Notes: generated by a model from the sequence alone, not told the origin. A DNA stretch of 64,000 nucleotides from Dromiciops gliroides (GCF_019393635.1 NC_057866.1:230963359-231027358), one strand, 5' to 3'; numbered from the stretch's first letter, positions 48,373 to 59,720 are shown. Made by a program: numbers and translations.

Positions 48373-48663
48373 CCCAATATTGATGTTAGCAGAATTTTGA
48401 ATATAGAAGACATGTAGGCCCTATGCAATAACTCTTTCTCCCTCCTTTGACCTCACTTAGGGAGGCAGGATCCAGGTTAAGAATCCATTTCTGTATTGTT
48501 ATTATATAGGTCAAGAGTTGGAGAATCAAGAATCTTCCTTGAGGATAGCCCATTTCCACCCAGAGGGTCAAGAAGACATCTACATTATTGCAATTTTTCA
48601 ATGGAATAATCGGGGCATGAGTTCGAACCAACTTGGTTTAGAGAATGTGTAACTTTTCTCAGT

Positions 48664-48822
48664 TGTGGGGTCAGAAGAACTGAATTAAAATCCTCTCAGA
48701 TATTTACTATCTATATGTCCTTGGGCAAGTCATTTAACCTGTTTGCCTCAGTTTTCTATAAAATTAGGTGGTTGCACTTGATTTCCTCTAAGTTTCTTTT
48801 AGCTCTAAATCTATGACGGTCA
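48664..48822 (+). repeat. MIR-type SINE
   Basis: 'tccttgggcaagtcatttaa', 'tttgcctcagttttctataa' and 'agctctaaatctatga'. Confidence 0.75.
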
Positions 48823-48884
48823 TCCTTTAACACTCAGATCAACTTGGTCTTTCCTAAAAGCAAATTCTATTTTGAATCTATAGT

Positions 48885-48909
48885 CTGTGTGTGTGTGTGT
48901 GTGTGTGTA
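48885..48909. repeat. (TG)n microsatellite
   Basis: About 12 TG units. Confidence 0.96.
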
Positions 48910-49593
48910 TGTGCACACGCATGCGCAGTGTGGGGTTGTTATTGGAAAATGCAGGGCAAGCATTTTCCCCTAGGCTGGATGGCTTTTCAGGCTATTTGCT
49001 TGTTTTCTGTTAAGCTGTTGCAGCAGCAAGAGTAGTAGTTTTTCCTTCAGGCCTTTAAATCTCTGTACCAAATATAAAAATAACCCAAGCAACTGGGCAT
49101 TGAAATTTTTGTAATGCCTTGCATTTTTTTCCAAAATAAAACCCATACATTTCCTTTAAAGATGTAATTTTAAAGTGTTTGTTGTTTTTTGAGTGTTTTT
49201 ATTCTTTGATAAAGGTCAACCTTTTTTCTTTTTCTACAGAGGAAAACATTGGATTTTGTAATAAAAGTTGATGGGAAAATAGTATTTTGTATATAGAAAT
49301 TTCATTTTTTGGCAGCCAGTTTTCAGTGACACATTTATTCAATAAAGTTAAGGCCATTTGTAGAGGAAATTTTGCATACCAGGCTACTGTCCTGAGGAGC
49401 TTTGGAAGAGAAACTTAAACGGAAGTACTTTGAAGGAGAAATGAGAGGAACTGTCCTGGCTTGCACTGAGAGGTTAGATGACTACCGAGTTTCCTTCCAT
49501 GTGTGGGTTTTTGTTTTTGTTTTTACTCCTGAATATTCTAACCTTCATTTAATAAATCCATCAGGATTGGGTTGGTTATAGCTAAAAGATGTT
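48910..49593. other. No gene recognised
   Basis: AT-rich, with a splice-acceptor-like T-rich tract ending at 49240, but no supported exon. Confidence 0.45.
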
Positions 49594-49770
49594 AAAAAGT
49601 TACATGATCAGGGGAAGCTAGATGGTGCAGTGGATAGAGCACTGGCCCTGGAGTCAGGAGGACCTGAGTTCAAATCTGGCCTCAGACACTTAACACTTAC
49701 TAGCTGTGTGACCCTGGGCAAGTCACTTAACCCCAATTGCCTCACTAAAAAAAAAAAAAGTTACATGATC
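49594..49770 (+). repeat. Short SINE with 16 bp target duplication
   Basis: Body 49610-49754. Duplication 'aaaaagttacatgatc' at 49594-49609 and 49755-49770; part of the right copy may overlap the A-tail. Confidence 0.94.
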
Positions 49771-50280
49771 GTCTTGAGTATTAAGAGGTGAATACTGCCT
49801 TGGTAACATCACTTCAGGTCCTTGAAAGTGGCCATCAATTATATATACTTCGAGGCTTTGAGTCACACTAATCATACTCACAAGAGACTGATTAAGACAC
49901 AAGAATGTCAAATTTACAACCAGAGTCCTAACTAGCAATTCTGGTGCCTACCTAGATCAGGATGATGAAAAGTACCTTCTGATCAGCTTTGTAATTTCTG
50001 ATGTGAATATAATACACAGGAGTAGTTCAGACAGTCAATTATGAAGGGAATTCGTTTATAACTAATATAGTTTATATATAGTAGTATTTATTTTATAGTA
50101 ACTAAAAGTACCCACTGATGGCTATTATTAACAATGGACTACTTGATAGTTTCCTATTTTAACTAATATTTCAGAATAACTAGGTTCTAAAGTCTGTTGT
50201 TTTTATGATGCTGAAGTCACACATTTTTTATTCTCTTAATTTTGGTGATCTGATCTAATGAAAGATCTGGCTTATAGGTG
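49771..50280. other. No gene recognised
   Basis: Nothing supported. Confidence 0.45.
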
Positions 50281-50282
50281 TG

Positions 50283-50550
50283 TAGGTGACGCCGTGGATA
50301 GAGTACTAGGTCTGGAGTTAGGGAGACATGATTTCAAATCCTGCTTACATTTACTAGCTGGGTGGCCCTGAGCAAGCCACTTAACCTCTATTGGCCTCAG
50401 TTTCCTCAAGTGTAAAATGGGGCTAATAAGAGCATCTGCCTCATATGATTGTTATGAGGGTTAAATGTGATATTTGTAAATATCACCTACCTCACACAGC
50501 TGTTATGAGGACCAAATGAGGTGTTTGTAAAGCACTTAGCACAACACATA
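50283..50550 (+). repeat. MIR/THER1 SINE, nearly complete
   Basis: 'gtggatagagtactaggtct', 'ctcagtttcctcaagtgtaa', 'gttatgagggttaaatgtga' and 'tgtaaagcacttagcacaac'. The 3' core segment appears twice (50445-50480 and 50505-50540). Confidence 0.85.
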
Positions 50551-51090
50551 GTTCGTCTTTTGTTTTTGAGGAGGACTGACGAAATTACAGAGTGATCCAT
50601 GTCAATGTTGTGGATCAACTGGATTTAAGTGAGGCAGAGTTGAATGACATCATCAGTTTCACTCTCTCTCCCAATCAGTGAAGTCCAATGGCAAGTCAAA
50701 AGTCAGGGCAACTGGCAATAGCCTGGGACATAGTGGATGACCTTGGCATCTTTGATGGCTGACTAGGTTTTAAGCTCTCCACAGTGCTCACTTCCGGCAC
50801 CTTCATGGCCATTGGAACAAATTGTTTTTATCCACCTGTTCCACTGGGAAAAGTCTTCACATGTTTGGGGTTTCCCCCCAACTCTAACCAGTTATCCTCA
50901 AACTGGTTTAGTCCATTTGCTGAGATGGCTTTACTGGGGTGTGGCTGCTGCACATGATATAGCTTCTTAGAGCTAGAGGTAAGAGTTGAGTACCAGGTGG
51001 ATACCAAATGTGGATGTGCAGCCCTGAAAAGGGCTCAGAAAGGCTTTCACACCAGAGGTGCTAGTTCTCCTTGAACAGCCCACACACCTT
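50550..51090 (-). repeat. RTE-related non-autonomous repeat, copy 2
   Basis: Same family as 47925-48372. On the minus strand it ends 'cctcctcaaaaacaaaagac', which resembles the RTE LINE end 'cctcttttgagaatgaagga' at 43757-43795. This suggests a short element that borrowed the RTE 3' end, or a piece of RTE 3'UTR. Confidence 0.72.
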
Positions 51091-51905
51091 ATATACTGGC
51101 ACTTAATTAATGCTTAGTCTATTCCCTTCCCCATTTACAATGAGACCAGAATGTTTGTCATCGCATTCTCTTCCAAGTTGTAAAGTTTATTTAGAAAAAC
51201 CAAACAAGGGAATCCCAAACTCTTAAGAATTATAAATGACATCAGAGATCATCTAGTTTTCTGAGGGTGCTTGGTGATCTCAGAGTAAGGGTAATGGAAA
51301 CTGGAAGGTCTTAAGAGGCAATGCTCTCAAATGATAATAATTAATTGAAGGTTTCTTGCTTCACTATAGGGTGCCAAGGTCACCAGAATACTCCCCCTGT
51401 GAGGTCAGAGTTCCCCTCCCAGTCCCCTGGTAAAGGGGTATGATAAGATGACAAATTCTTCACTCTCCATTTTCCAGACTTCACCCACATCACCATTCTA
51501 TTATGATAAGACAACAGACATACCACAATTGAAGAGTGGACAGGTGATAGCTTATTTTATGTTTGTAACCCTTCTTCCTTATGGAGTTTCAAGAGAGATC
51601 CTATCCTGGATGACTGGATTTAGGAAATACTCAATCTCAGCAACATTCCAATCACAAACCATCTTTTAGGGTGGGTCTCATTAACAAATCCTATACAACT
51701 TTGGTTTTAAAAAAAAAAAAAAGGTGACATTTTCTGACCTTAGTTGTTGCACTATTTGGGACCTATAGGATAAAGACCTAATTGGTATTACCCAGTTTTT
51801 CTTTTCTTTTTTCTTGAATACTCATGGAAATCTATAGAAGTGGGTAGGAGGAAAAGGCTGTGGGATGGTTTTAAGCAAGTCAAATGTACAACTGGGGCTA
51901 GTATT
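51091..51905. other. No gene recognised
   Basis: An A-run at 51708-51722 may be a retroelement tail, but no family is recognised. Confidence 0.45.
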
Positions 51906-51909
51906 ATGA

Positions 51910-52090
51910 TACTATTATATATAAAAGTGGAAGGGATCGCATTGTACGGATGAGGAAATTGAATCTCAGGAAGGGCATCAGATACTTGAGCCATCATAAC
52001 AGGTAATAAATATCAAGGGCAGGATTTGAATCCAGGTCCTCTGACTCCAGGTGGAGATCTTTCTACTTCACCATGAATCTACTGGCTGGA
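51910..52090 (-). repeat. MIR-related marsupial SINE (MAR3-like)
   Basis: 'acggatgaggaaattgaatc' and 'aggatttgaatccaggtcct'. Confidence 0.65.
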
Positions 52091-52264
52091 AACATATGTT
52101 ATAAACCACATGTTTATCAAATCAGTCTGGAAGTTACTTTTAAACAATTGCTTTTGAGGCAGGTCTTTCTGTCTTCAGGCAGGTGACTATGTAACAAATC
52201 ACATGTCACTTAGATTTATTTATCTGTTTTCTTCTTCATGTTCTTCTCTGGGTATCAAAAACTG

Positions 52265-52485
52265 GAAGCTTTCTTTTGAAACATTGTATGGTGCAAAGAG
52301 TGCTGGATTAAGAGTTGGAATATCTGGGGAGTTAAAATCTAGCCTTTGCCACTAACTATTTGTAAGACCTTGGGCAAGTCACTTTATATTTAATCTCTAA
52401 GAGTCTATTTCCTCATATTTAAAATGAGAGTTGGACTGGGTGACCTCTAAAGTCCCTTTAAGTTTTAAATTCATATTCTAACCAA
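52265..52485 (+). repeat. MIR-type SINE
   Basis: 'ggtgcaaagagtgctggatt', 'accttgggcaagtcacttta' and 'gactgggtgacctctaaagt'. Confidence 0.75.
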
Positions 52486-52489
52486 CATT

Positions 52490-52990
52490 ATGATGGCTTA
52501 AAAAAATGTATTCCTTATGTGCAAAGAACCCTCCAAAACTCTGTTTTCTTCACTACAGCCACCCCCTCCACCACCAAATATGGAGAGGGCAATGAAGTTA
52601 CTCTTATCTAAAAGGGAACTGATGCATAAGCTAGAGTATAGAGAATTTGGAAGCATTAGGGAAGGCTGGGGACATGCTGTCTACCCCTAAAACTGTGGTT
52701 AATGGAAAAAAAAAATGGGAGGGTTACAGTGCTGAGAACTAGTAAGAACAATTTCTTAAATATACAAAAAAATTATCCTACCAAGTTACACACAAATATG
52801 CACAGAAAAATAATGACTTGTGATTAATATCTGGCCAAGAAGATAACAAAAGAAATGTTAGTTATATAATGACAGAACTAATACAACTAAAAGAATAATT
52901 CCTCTCCGTGAATTTTTCTCTTCTGAAGTACATGTCTTTACTGATATTTTACAATTAAGCCTATCAGTTTCAAGTCTTGCACTGGAAAAT
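52490..52990. other. No gene recognised
   Basis: Nothing supported. Confidence 0.45.

Positions 52991-52991
<1 letters not shown>

Positions 52992-53032
<41 letters not shown>
52992..53032. repeat. (AC)n microsatellite
   Basis: About 20 AC units. Confidence 0.97.
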
Positions 53033-53034
<2 letters not shown>

Positions 53035-53094
53035 GAGAAATGATCTGAGTGAAATTACAGAAAAGTATTTTAAAAGCACGCAAGAAAGAGCCAG

Positions 53095-53200
53095 TGTGGC
53101 AGGCTGGAGGAGGAGCTGGATCAAGAATCAGAAAGACCAAAGTTCAAATCTTACTTACTGGCTATGTAGCCCTGGGCAAGTCACTGAGGTTTAGGAGCTT
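53095..53200 (+). repeat. MIR fragment
   Basis: 'aaagaccaaagttcaaatct' and 'gctatgtagccctgggcaag'. Confidence 0.6.
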
Positions 53201-53377
53201 CCGAAGACCACAAATGCAGAAGTGGTGCCCATCTGCACAGGCAGAGGGAGGATCCTCACTAGAAATTCACTAAACCAATGATTCGATAGATGTGGTTGAG
53301 GGGAGGAGAGGGAGAAAGGGAAAGAAGGAGAAAGGAAGGGGGAGAGGGACCCCATGTACACAAAAGGTCTAAATAAA

Positions 53378-53861
53378 TACCCCACCAATTCAAAACATTT
53401 ATTTTTTTATAGCAGAAGTATAACTGTTTAAAAAGATTAGTTTTTGCTAAAGGCCCAGCTTTACTTTCCGTGTAGAGATCAGGACAGCCCTTACAAAAAG
53501 GCGCGCGTGTTCTGAGCAGCATGGCGAATGAGCACTGCCCAGAGGAAAACTTCTGTGCTCAGAAGGAAATGACGCCTCCAGTCACAGGAGGGCTCTTCTC
53601 TGCAAGGCGGCTGGCTGGCCCTGCTGGGGGCTCCCACCAGGAGAACCAGCAGCCACCTAATGACACACCCTAAGCAGCACATGCAATGCGTTGCAGGCAG
53701 CTGGGCATTGCAGATTTCTCTCAGTGCTTCCCTTTCCAAAGACGATGGTTTCCAGATGTTTGTGGGGGACTTCCTGGATTGATCAAGAGCCTTCTAATAA
53801 CTGGTTTTGATGATGATGACTGAAAAATCAAATGGGAACGGCCTGGCCTAATGTCCTTGGC
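53378..53861 (-). other. GSTCD: GSTCD 3'UTR
   Basis: Continues directly after the stop codon of the last coding exon. It is richer in G/C than its surroundings and free of SINEs. It ends just past an AATAAA hexamer (minus strand, 53403-53398). The exact cleavage site, taken here about 20 nt past the signal, is inferred. Confidence 0.7.
53398..53403 (-). promoter_or_regulatory. GSTCD: Polyadenylation signal AATAAA of GSTCD
   Basis: First canonical hexamer downstream of the GSTCD stop; followed on the minus strand by a T/G-rich stretch (gttttgaattggtggggt). Confidence 0.65.
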
Positions 53862-53998
53862 CTAAACGGGGACACCAACTAGCATGTTATTTTTTGGAGA
53901 GCAACTTTCAGGCTCCATGGATATCACTTGCACAGAATAGCCATGCTCTTCTGCAGCCCAGGCCCGATCCAGATCCACAAGGCACATACACTGTTTGC
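53862..53998 (-). CDS. GSTCD: GSTCD, last coding exon
   Basis: GSTCD joins a GST C-terminal-like domain to a SAM-dependent methyltransferase-like domain; its biochemical role is unsettled, and the human locus is linked to lung function. This 137 nt exon follows a strong acceptor (ttttctgttgtgtttcag). It begins with two bases (GC) that complete a Gly codon, then 44 residues including CMCLVDLDRAWAAEEHGYS and ISMEPESCSPKNN, ending GVPV and TAG (53864-53862). The recalled human C-terminus is nearly the same (ends GVPI). The frame lacks an ATG, so it is not visible as a stand-alone ORF. The upstream exon at 61037-61106 ends with the matching single G. Confidence 0.93.
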
Positions 53999-54424
53999 CT
54001 GAAACACAACAGAAAAGTGGTAAGAGAAACCCTTCTTTAAAGGCATGGTGAGTCTACACACATAAAGGATAGAAAATGGATAGAATTGGATATTATTCCC
54101 CAAATCTGAATGAGGAGAATAGAAAGAGGATGTAGATGCCATAACCCCAAAAGTTCTTTTGTTTAGTTACTTTCCTGCTTAAATGTAGAGGGAGAATGTC
54201 ACAAGGTCATGGCTTTTGAAACACTGATCTTTGATGCCAACTTTTGCTAGTTTAAAAGAACAGGGATATAGGAACATTTTAAAGACATCAATAATGTAAG
54301 CTTTGTTATTTTTTTAAGTGTAGTCTTTAGTCACACTTTTAAATAAAGATATATTATCTAGAATTTTCTTCTGCAATCCCATAGAAGAAACGAAATCTGT
54401 AAGACCTGCTTCTGTCTATAAGGT

Positions 54425-54574
54425 CTTTTTTTTTTTTGTGTGAGGCAATTGGGGTTAAGTGACTTGCCCAGGGTCACACAGCTATTAAGTGTTAAATGTC
54501 TGAGGCTGGATTTGAACTCAGGTCCTCTTGAATCCAGGGCCGGTGCTCTATCCACTATGCCACCTAGCTACCCC
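54425..54574 (-). repeat. Short SINE (first of three in a row)
   Basis: T-run then 'gtgtgaggcaattggggtta' to 'gccacctagctacccc'. On the minus strand, so sense with respect to GSTCD. Confidence 0.93.
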
Positions 54575-54599
54575 AAGTAAACCTGGCAGCCTTTTCTTT

Positions 54600-54750
54600 T
54601 CTTTTTTTTTTTTTGGTGAGGCAATTGGGGTTAAGTGACTTGCCCAGGGTCACACAGCTGGTAAGTGTTAAGTATCTGAGACAGAATTTGAACTCAGGTA
54701 CTCCTGAATCCAGGGCCAGTGCTTTATCCACTGTGCCACCTAGCTGCCCC
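54600..54750 (-). repeat. Short SINE (second of three in a row)
   Basis: 'ttggtgaggcaattggggtt' to 'gccacctagctgcccc'. Confidence 0.93.
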
Positions 54751-54948
54751 TAAGGTAAGTCTTTCTTAAATTTTATTTTATTTTATTTTATTTTGCAGGG
54801 CAATGAGGATTAAGTGACTTGCCCAGGGTCACAGAGCTAGTAGTGTCAAGTGTCTGAGGCTGGATTTGAACTCGGGTCCTCCTAAATCCAGAGCTGGTAC
54901 TTTATCCATTGTGCCACCTAGCTGCCCCCTATAAGTAAGGTAAGTCTT
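54751..54948 (-). repeat. Short SINE (third) with 13 bp target duplication
   Basis: Body 54764-54935 with a (TTTTA)n tail. Duplication 'taaggtaagtctt' at 54751-54763 and 54936-54948. Confidence 0.94.
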
Positions 54949-54989
54949 AAAGAGATTCGAAGCAATGAAGATATTCTAAAAGATATTCT

Positions 54990-55175
54990 GGTATATAGAT
55001 TTAAGAGTGAAAAGATCCTTTAGAAAGTTGAGTCCAACCCTTTTATTTTACAGATTAGGAAATTGAGGCAGCGATTTCCCCAGGATCATACAACTCGTAT
55101 GTATCTGAGGCAAGATTTGAACTTAAGTCTTCCTGATTCAAATCCAATTCACTCCGATGCCATTAACAAGGTAAA
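54990..55175 (-). repeat. MIR-related marsupial SINE (MAR3-like)
   Basis: 'gagtccaacccttttatttt', 'acagattaggaaattgaggc' and 'gaacttaagtcttcctgatt'. Confidence 0.7.
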
Positions 55176-55489
55176 TCATAAAGTACAGAGAAAACACACA
55201 CAGAATAAATCCCATCTAAAAAGAAGAGATGAAGATAAAATGGAGACAAGCCACGATGATTCCCTTTATGGACTCAGCTGTCTTCAGAATGAGACTTAGA
55301 AATTTCCCGCAGTGCTTAGGATCTTTTCACCCTAGAACATCCCACCATTCTGGAGTTCTTTATGGGGGCCGCCATTTTGGGACCAGGCTCAGGCCAGCCA
55401 TATTCGGTTCCTGTCCTGGTATGTTTCTGACTTTTTGGACTCTGCCACCAGACCACTGTCCACCCTGCCCCAGTTCCTTTTGATGTGCT
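55176..55489. other. Intronic, no feature
   Basis: No exon or repeat supported. Confidence 0.45.
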
Positions 55490-55635
55490 GTCTTCTTCCA
55501 TCAGGATGTAAGCTCCTTGAGGCCAAGGGCTATCTTTCTTTTTGCTCAATGTGTATGCTAAATGAACCCCCAGCATTTAGCACTGTTTCTGGCACATGGC
55601 ATGTGCGTAGTAAGTGCTTGTTATCTTGCCTTCTA
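55490..55635 (+). repeat. L2 LINE 3' end
   Basis: 'aggatgtaagctccttgagg', 'cccccagcatttagcactgt' and 'gtagtaagtgcttgttatct'. Confidence 0.82.
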
Positions 55636-55639
55636 GTTT

Positions 55640-56838
55640 CAAAAGATAATAAAGGGGAAAAAAATTAAAGGTCTCTGAGGATATTTACAGTTCTGACTTG
55701 GTCATTAAAAAACCAAGCAGTGGCAGTGAGGCCATGTTGAGGCCATGGGTTTCAGTACCAGTTCTGTTACCTTTGGTACCTTGGGCAAGGCACAGCTTCC
55801 CTGTGCAGCTTTGACCTATTCCCACTGGAAGCCCATTGGGCTTGGAATCTACATAACTATTTCAGGTGGATCTATGATGTTCCATGTGACGCATTTTTCT
55901 TTTTTAAAAACATCCAATTTTAAGAAGATTTATTGTAAATGAGCAGAAAAGTTGCTACACCCCTCCAAGAAAGTTGTACTCAACTTTTATCCCAAAGCCC
56001 AGAAACCAGACTGGCAAGGAGTATAGTCAAATGCCTTTCTTTGGATATCTCCAAATATGTTTTCAGAAGTGGCTCATAGAAAAAAGCAAACAAAACAAAT
56101 GGTTTGGGTTTTTTTTTAAAGTGGTAGTTTTTAAAATCTTCAACTGATCTAAGTTCAAATTATAGACTATCTTTTTGGAAAGAATGTTACTGGCTACACT
56201 GAAATTTGTCCAATTTTTTTTTGGGGGGGAGAGATACTGAAATATACTATTTCAGCTACAGTGGTTTTTGCTGATTAAGAAGCATTTTTATAAAACCTCT
56301 GAAAACTCAAGAAAAAGTGGAATATGTACACTTTTGCCCACTAAAAATTCCTCAGCAGATGGAATATGAAAAGGCAGTTAAAAAACAGACAATGGATTAT
56401 CTGTTGAAGGTCAGGAAAAGAAGCAAAATACAACAAAGCATCAGCACAAAGCTAGATTTGGTCTCCCTGACACATCAATTTTTGAAAAAAAAAATCAACC
56501 CCCATTAACCATTTAAACAATTTCAAAGGTGAAGACTGTAATATCAAAGGTCTTTAGTAAAGTGGAGAGGACTAACCACAAAAACAAATGAAAAGGAAAT
56601 CTAGGGTAAACAAGCTTTTTTTTTTCCTGTCCATGGAAATAAATGCACATTTAGGGATCCAGAACACAAAAACTGTACATTTTGTACAGTTTTTTAAAAA
56701 CCCAGAACATACCAAAAAATGTTTAACTTTGAATGAAGAAAAGGAAATGCCATAAAAGGTCAAATCCCATTTCTAACCATCTCATCCTTTTATCAACAGC
56801 TGAATATCTGTCATTTTTTCTCTCAAAATAGCTTTGTT
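55640..56838. other. Intronic stretch with one hairpin
   Basis: A weak MIR-like piece lies near 55700-55800. Otherwise it appears unique. A hairpin with 12 bp arms (aaaaactgtaca) and a 3 nt loop lies at 56668-56694. Confidence 0.5.
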
Positions 56839-56839
56839 T

Positions 56840-57065
56840 TTTAAAAAATAAATTTTTATTGACTTTTTGATTTTTTTTTACATTGCCAAAATTTCCCCCA
56901 ATATTCTTTCTCCACTCTGTCATAGAAGGCAAACCTATAAAACAAATAGTAATTTAAAGGAAAAAAAAAACCTCCCCCAAGCAAAACCAATCAATATATT
57001 CCAAAAGTCTGAAAACAGAGACAATGTACCACACTAGTGTACCTCTCCCCTTTGCAAAAGAGTAG
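56840..57065 (-). mobile_element. L1-like 3' end fragment
   Basis: Antisense 'aataaatttttattgacttt', 'attgccaaaatttcccccaa' and 'ccaatcaatatattccaaaa'; resembles a marsupial LINE 3'UTR. Confidence 0.5.
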
Positions 57066-57071
57066 ATGTAT

Positions 57072-57560
57072 CAATCAATTAACTTTATTAAATGCTTATT
57101 ATGTGCTAGGCACTGGAGATAAAAAGGCAAAACCAGCCCCTGCTCTCAATGAGCTCATAGTCTAATGGAGGAGACAACTTGTAAATAACTATGTCCAAAC
57201 AAGAGACGTGTGGGATAAATTGAAAATAATCAACAGAAGGAAGGGACCAACACTAAAGAGTATTGGGAAAATCTTCCTGTAAAAGGGGGCACTTCATTGG
57301 GGACTTGAAGGAAGCAAGGGTGCCAGGGGAAGAGGTGAGGGGGAGAGCCACTGAAGGTGAGTTGGGGGATGGAGTATCTTGCTTGAAGAACAAGCAAGAA
57401 TAAGCAAGGAGGCCAGTGTGACTGAAGTGTACACGGAGGTGAGTAAAGGGAGAATCTTGAAGGGCTTTGGTTTTAGAGGTAACAGGGAGTCACCGGAGTT
57501 TACTGAGTAGAGAGGGGGGTGGTGTGGTGTGGTGATGAGTTTTAGGACTGCAGCAGGGAG
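57072..57560 (+). repeat. Ancient dispersed repeat, long copy
   Basis: 'caattaactttattaaatgc', 'atgtgctaggcactggagat', 'cccctgctctcaatgagctc', 'gggacttgaaggaagcaagg', 'aggaggccagtgtgactgaa' and 'ggagtcaccggagtttactg'. Same order of blocks as at 28085-28600. Confidence 0.7.
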
Positions 57561-57689
57561 AGACTGCGGTAGACACCAGCCAGCAGCTTGTTGCAACAGT
57601 CCAGGCATCTTCCATCTCCTCAAGAAGGCACAAAGGGCCTGGGAAGACTTCTTCCCTCTGCATAGCCTCATCTCCAGCCTCAGGAGCTT

Positions 57690-59430
57690 TCCACCTCCTC
57701 TTGTCTATTCCCTAAGGGAAGCTGGCAAAGGCACGTCCATCTAGGCCAGGATGGTCTCAAACATCCTCCCAACCAGGATGTGGAGAACCTCCGGTGCAGA
57801 GGAGCAATTTTCCTTGGAACCTCAGGTCTTCCACCTCCTGTTAAGCTTGTCCCTTGGGGAGAAAGAAGGGGAGCAGGACTGCCATTTCCTGCTACAGTTT
57901 CCCACCCAATCTCCAGCCTTCGGAAGGAAGAGGAGTAGTGAAATGAGGACCCCCCACCCAAATGATTTTGTGCCTTTCCTCTTTGTACTGTGCTTCTCCC
58001 TGGCCCAATCTCCAGCCTCCTCTGGGATGGACATTCTCACATCTGGTCACACTCTAAACATCCTCGTGATTCTGAACACCTGTAGGCCCTCATCCAAATA
58101 CCATTTCCTCTCCCTCACCACCCAATTTCTTATTTCTATCCCCCTCATCCTTCCCATGCCAAAGTTTCAACCATATGCCATCTACTCCTTCCACTGTGAC
58201 CCCTGGAATGTCTTCGTCCTAGGTCTTTTCCTCCCTCACTTCTTCCATCTTTTAGCTACCAATCAATTGATCAATTGGTCAATTCACATTTATTAAGGGT
58301 ACAATCTGGTTCCAGCCCTCCACAAACACTGAATCTCTGGCTACCCTTTCAGTAGTGGCTGCACTTTCATTCCTTTCCCTTGGCTCAATGGTCAAAGAGG
58401 AGAAGTTGGAATACTCTGTGCTCCCCATGACCATTTCCAATTTCCAGGTTTCTCCCCCTTCCTCCTTCACTCTGTAAACTCTCTTCCTTTGGGGTTCATT
58501 CAACTCATATCTATCACCCAATCAGAATCCTGTTACCTGTTGCAGCAGACACCCAGGTCACTCCCCTTCCTTCCTCAATGAGTTAAGGACCTAGTTCACA
58601 ATTTTTCTCTTCTCCTCAATCATGTCCTTATGCATGGGGACTTTAACATTCACACTGACTCTCCCTCACTCTTAGTTCCTCCTCACTTCCACCACACACA
58701 AAGGTAATCATAACCTTAATCTTGCTATCACTCACACATTCATCACACTTAATGTTCATGAATTCCCAAATCCCCTTATCTTACCCTAATCCATTGCTTT
58801 TCCACCTCTCTATGCCTTTCCTCACCAAACCCTACTCTTTGTCTACACTGTGACCTCTAATCACTCAAGCCCTCAGTTTGTTCCTAGGCCAATCTCCCCT
58901 GTACTCTCCCCCATCTTCAACCCTTTGTGAACCAGTTTGACTTTACAGTATCTTCTCGAGTCCCTGACCCCCTAAAATATCGATGACTGCATGCTGCCAA
59001 CCCTCAGCACTGGATAACTTCCAACATCCACAACCTCGCTCCTACACACTTCCTGCTGAACCAAGGAGAAAATCAAGTAACCATCCTGCCCAAGTCCAAT
59101 ACACATTTGTGTTACCCAACTCGACTTGGAGCTCACTGCTGCAAGGCAACCCTACTATATCTCCCTAATCAACTCGTTACCTTACTCTCCACAGCGGCTC
59201 TTCCAAACCTCTTCATCCCTCCTCAACCTTTCTATGATTCCCCACCCTCTGCCCCACCCCACTCTCTCAGCTGAGAATCTAGTCTCATATTTTACAGGAA
59301 AAATTGAGGCCACTTTCCATAAATTCCCTCTTCTCTCTTCTTCATTTTCTATCAGATGCTTTCTGCCATTCCCTCCCTGTCTCACACAAAGAGGTCACCT
59401 TACTTTCAGTTGCTTCCAGGAGTTCTGATT
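57690..59430 (+). mobile_element. L2-clade LINE ORF2 relic
   Basis: Endonuclease end at 58633-58700 reads HGDFNIHTDSPSLPL, the conserved catalytic GDFN. The linker to the reverse transcriptase at 59138-59300 reads YISLINSLPYSPQRLFQ, SSLLNLSM and SAENLVSYFTGKIEATF. Frames change between them. A tandem-like duplication (ttccacctcct) at 57686 and 57826 may belong to its 5' region. Inactive. The clade is assigned from motif style. Confidence 0.72.
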
Positions 59431-59505
59431 CCCTTCCTCCTGAAGCACAGTGCTGTCCACAAATGCACAGAATATCTCTTTCCTCCCATGAGGACAGGCA
59501 GGGAG

Positions 59506-59720
59506 ATGGTGCAGTGGAAAGAGCCCTGGGCCTGGAGTCAAGGAGACCCGAGTTCAACTCTGACCTCAGACACTTACCAGCTCAATTGTATAATGGGGAA
59601 AATCACAGCAGCCGCCTCTCAGAGTTGTTGTGAAGATTAAAGGAGATCCTATTTGTGAAGCACTTAGCACAGTGCCTGGCACACAGTCATGAACAATAAA
59701 CTTCATAAATGCTTGTTTAC
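59506..59720 (+). repeat. MIR/THER1 SINE with internal deletion
   Basis: 'gatggtgcagtggaaagagc', 'agagttgttgtgaagattaa', 'cagtgcctggcacacagtca' and 'aacaataaacttcataaatg'. Confidence 0.8.

Noticed and set aside
49200-49290. T-rich tract ending in 'tttctacag' followed by a short open frame (RKTLDFVIKVDGKIVFCI)
   Set aside because: Looks like a splice acceptor, but the frame has no recognised homology, there is no partner exon, and it lies outside the GSTCD transcript.
55340-55440. Possible GSTCD exon near 'ggccgccattttgggacc'
   Set aside because: No splice sites in phase and no match to the GSTCD C-terminal sequence, which is already fully accounted for by the two exons.
57751-58296. 181-residue open frame in a C/T-rich region
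   Set aside because: It lies in a LINE relic; composition-driven, no recognisable protein.
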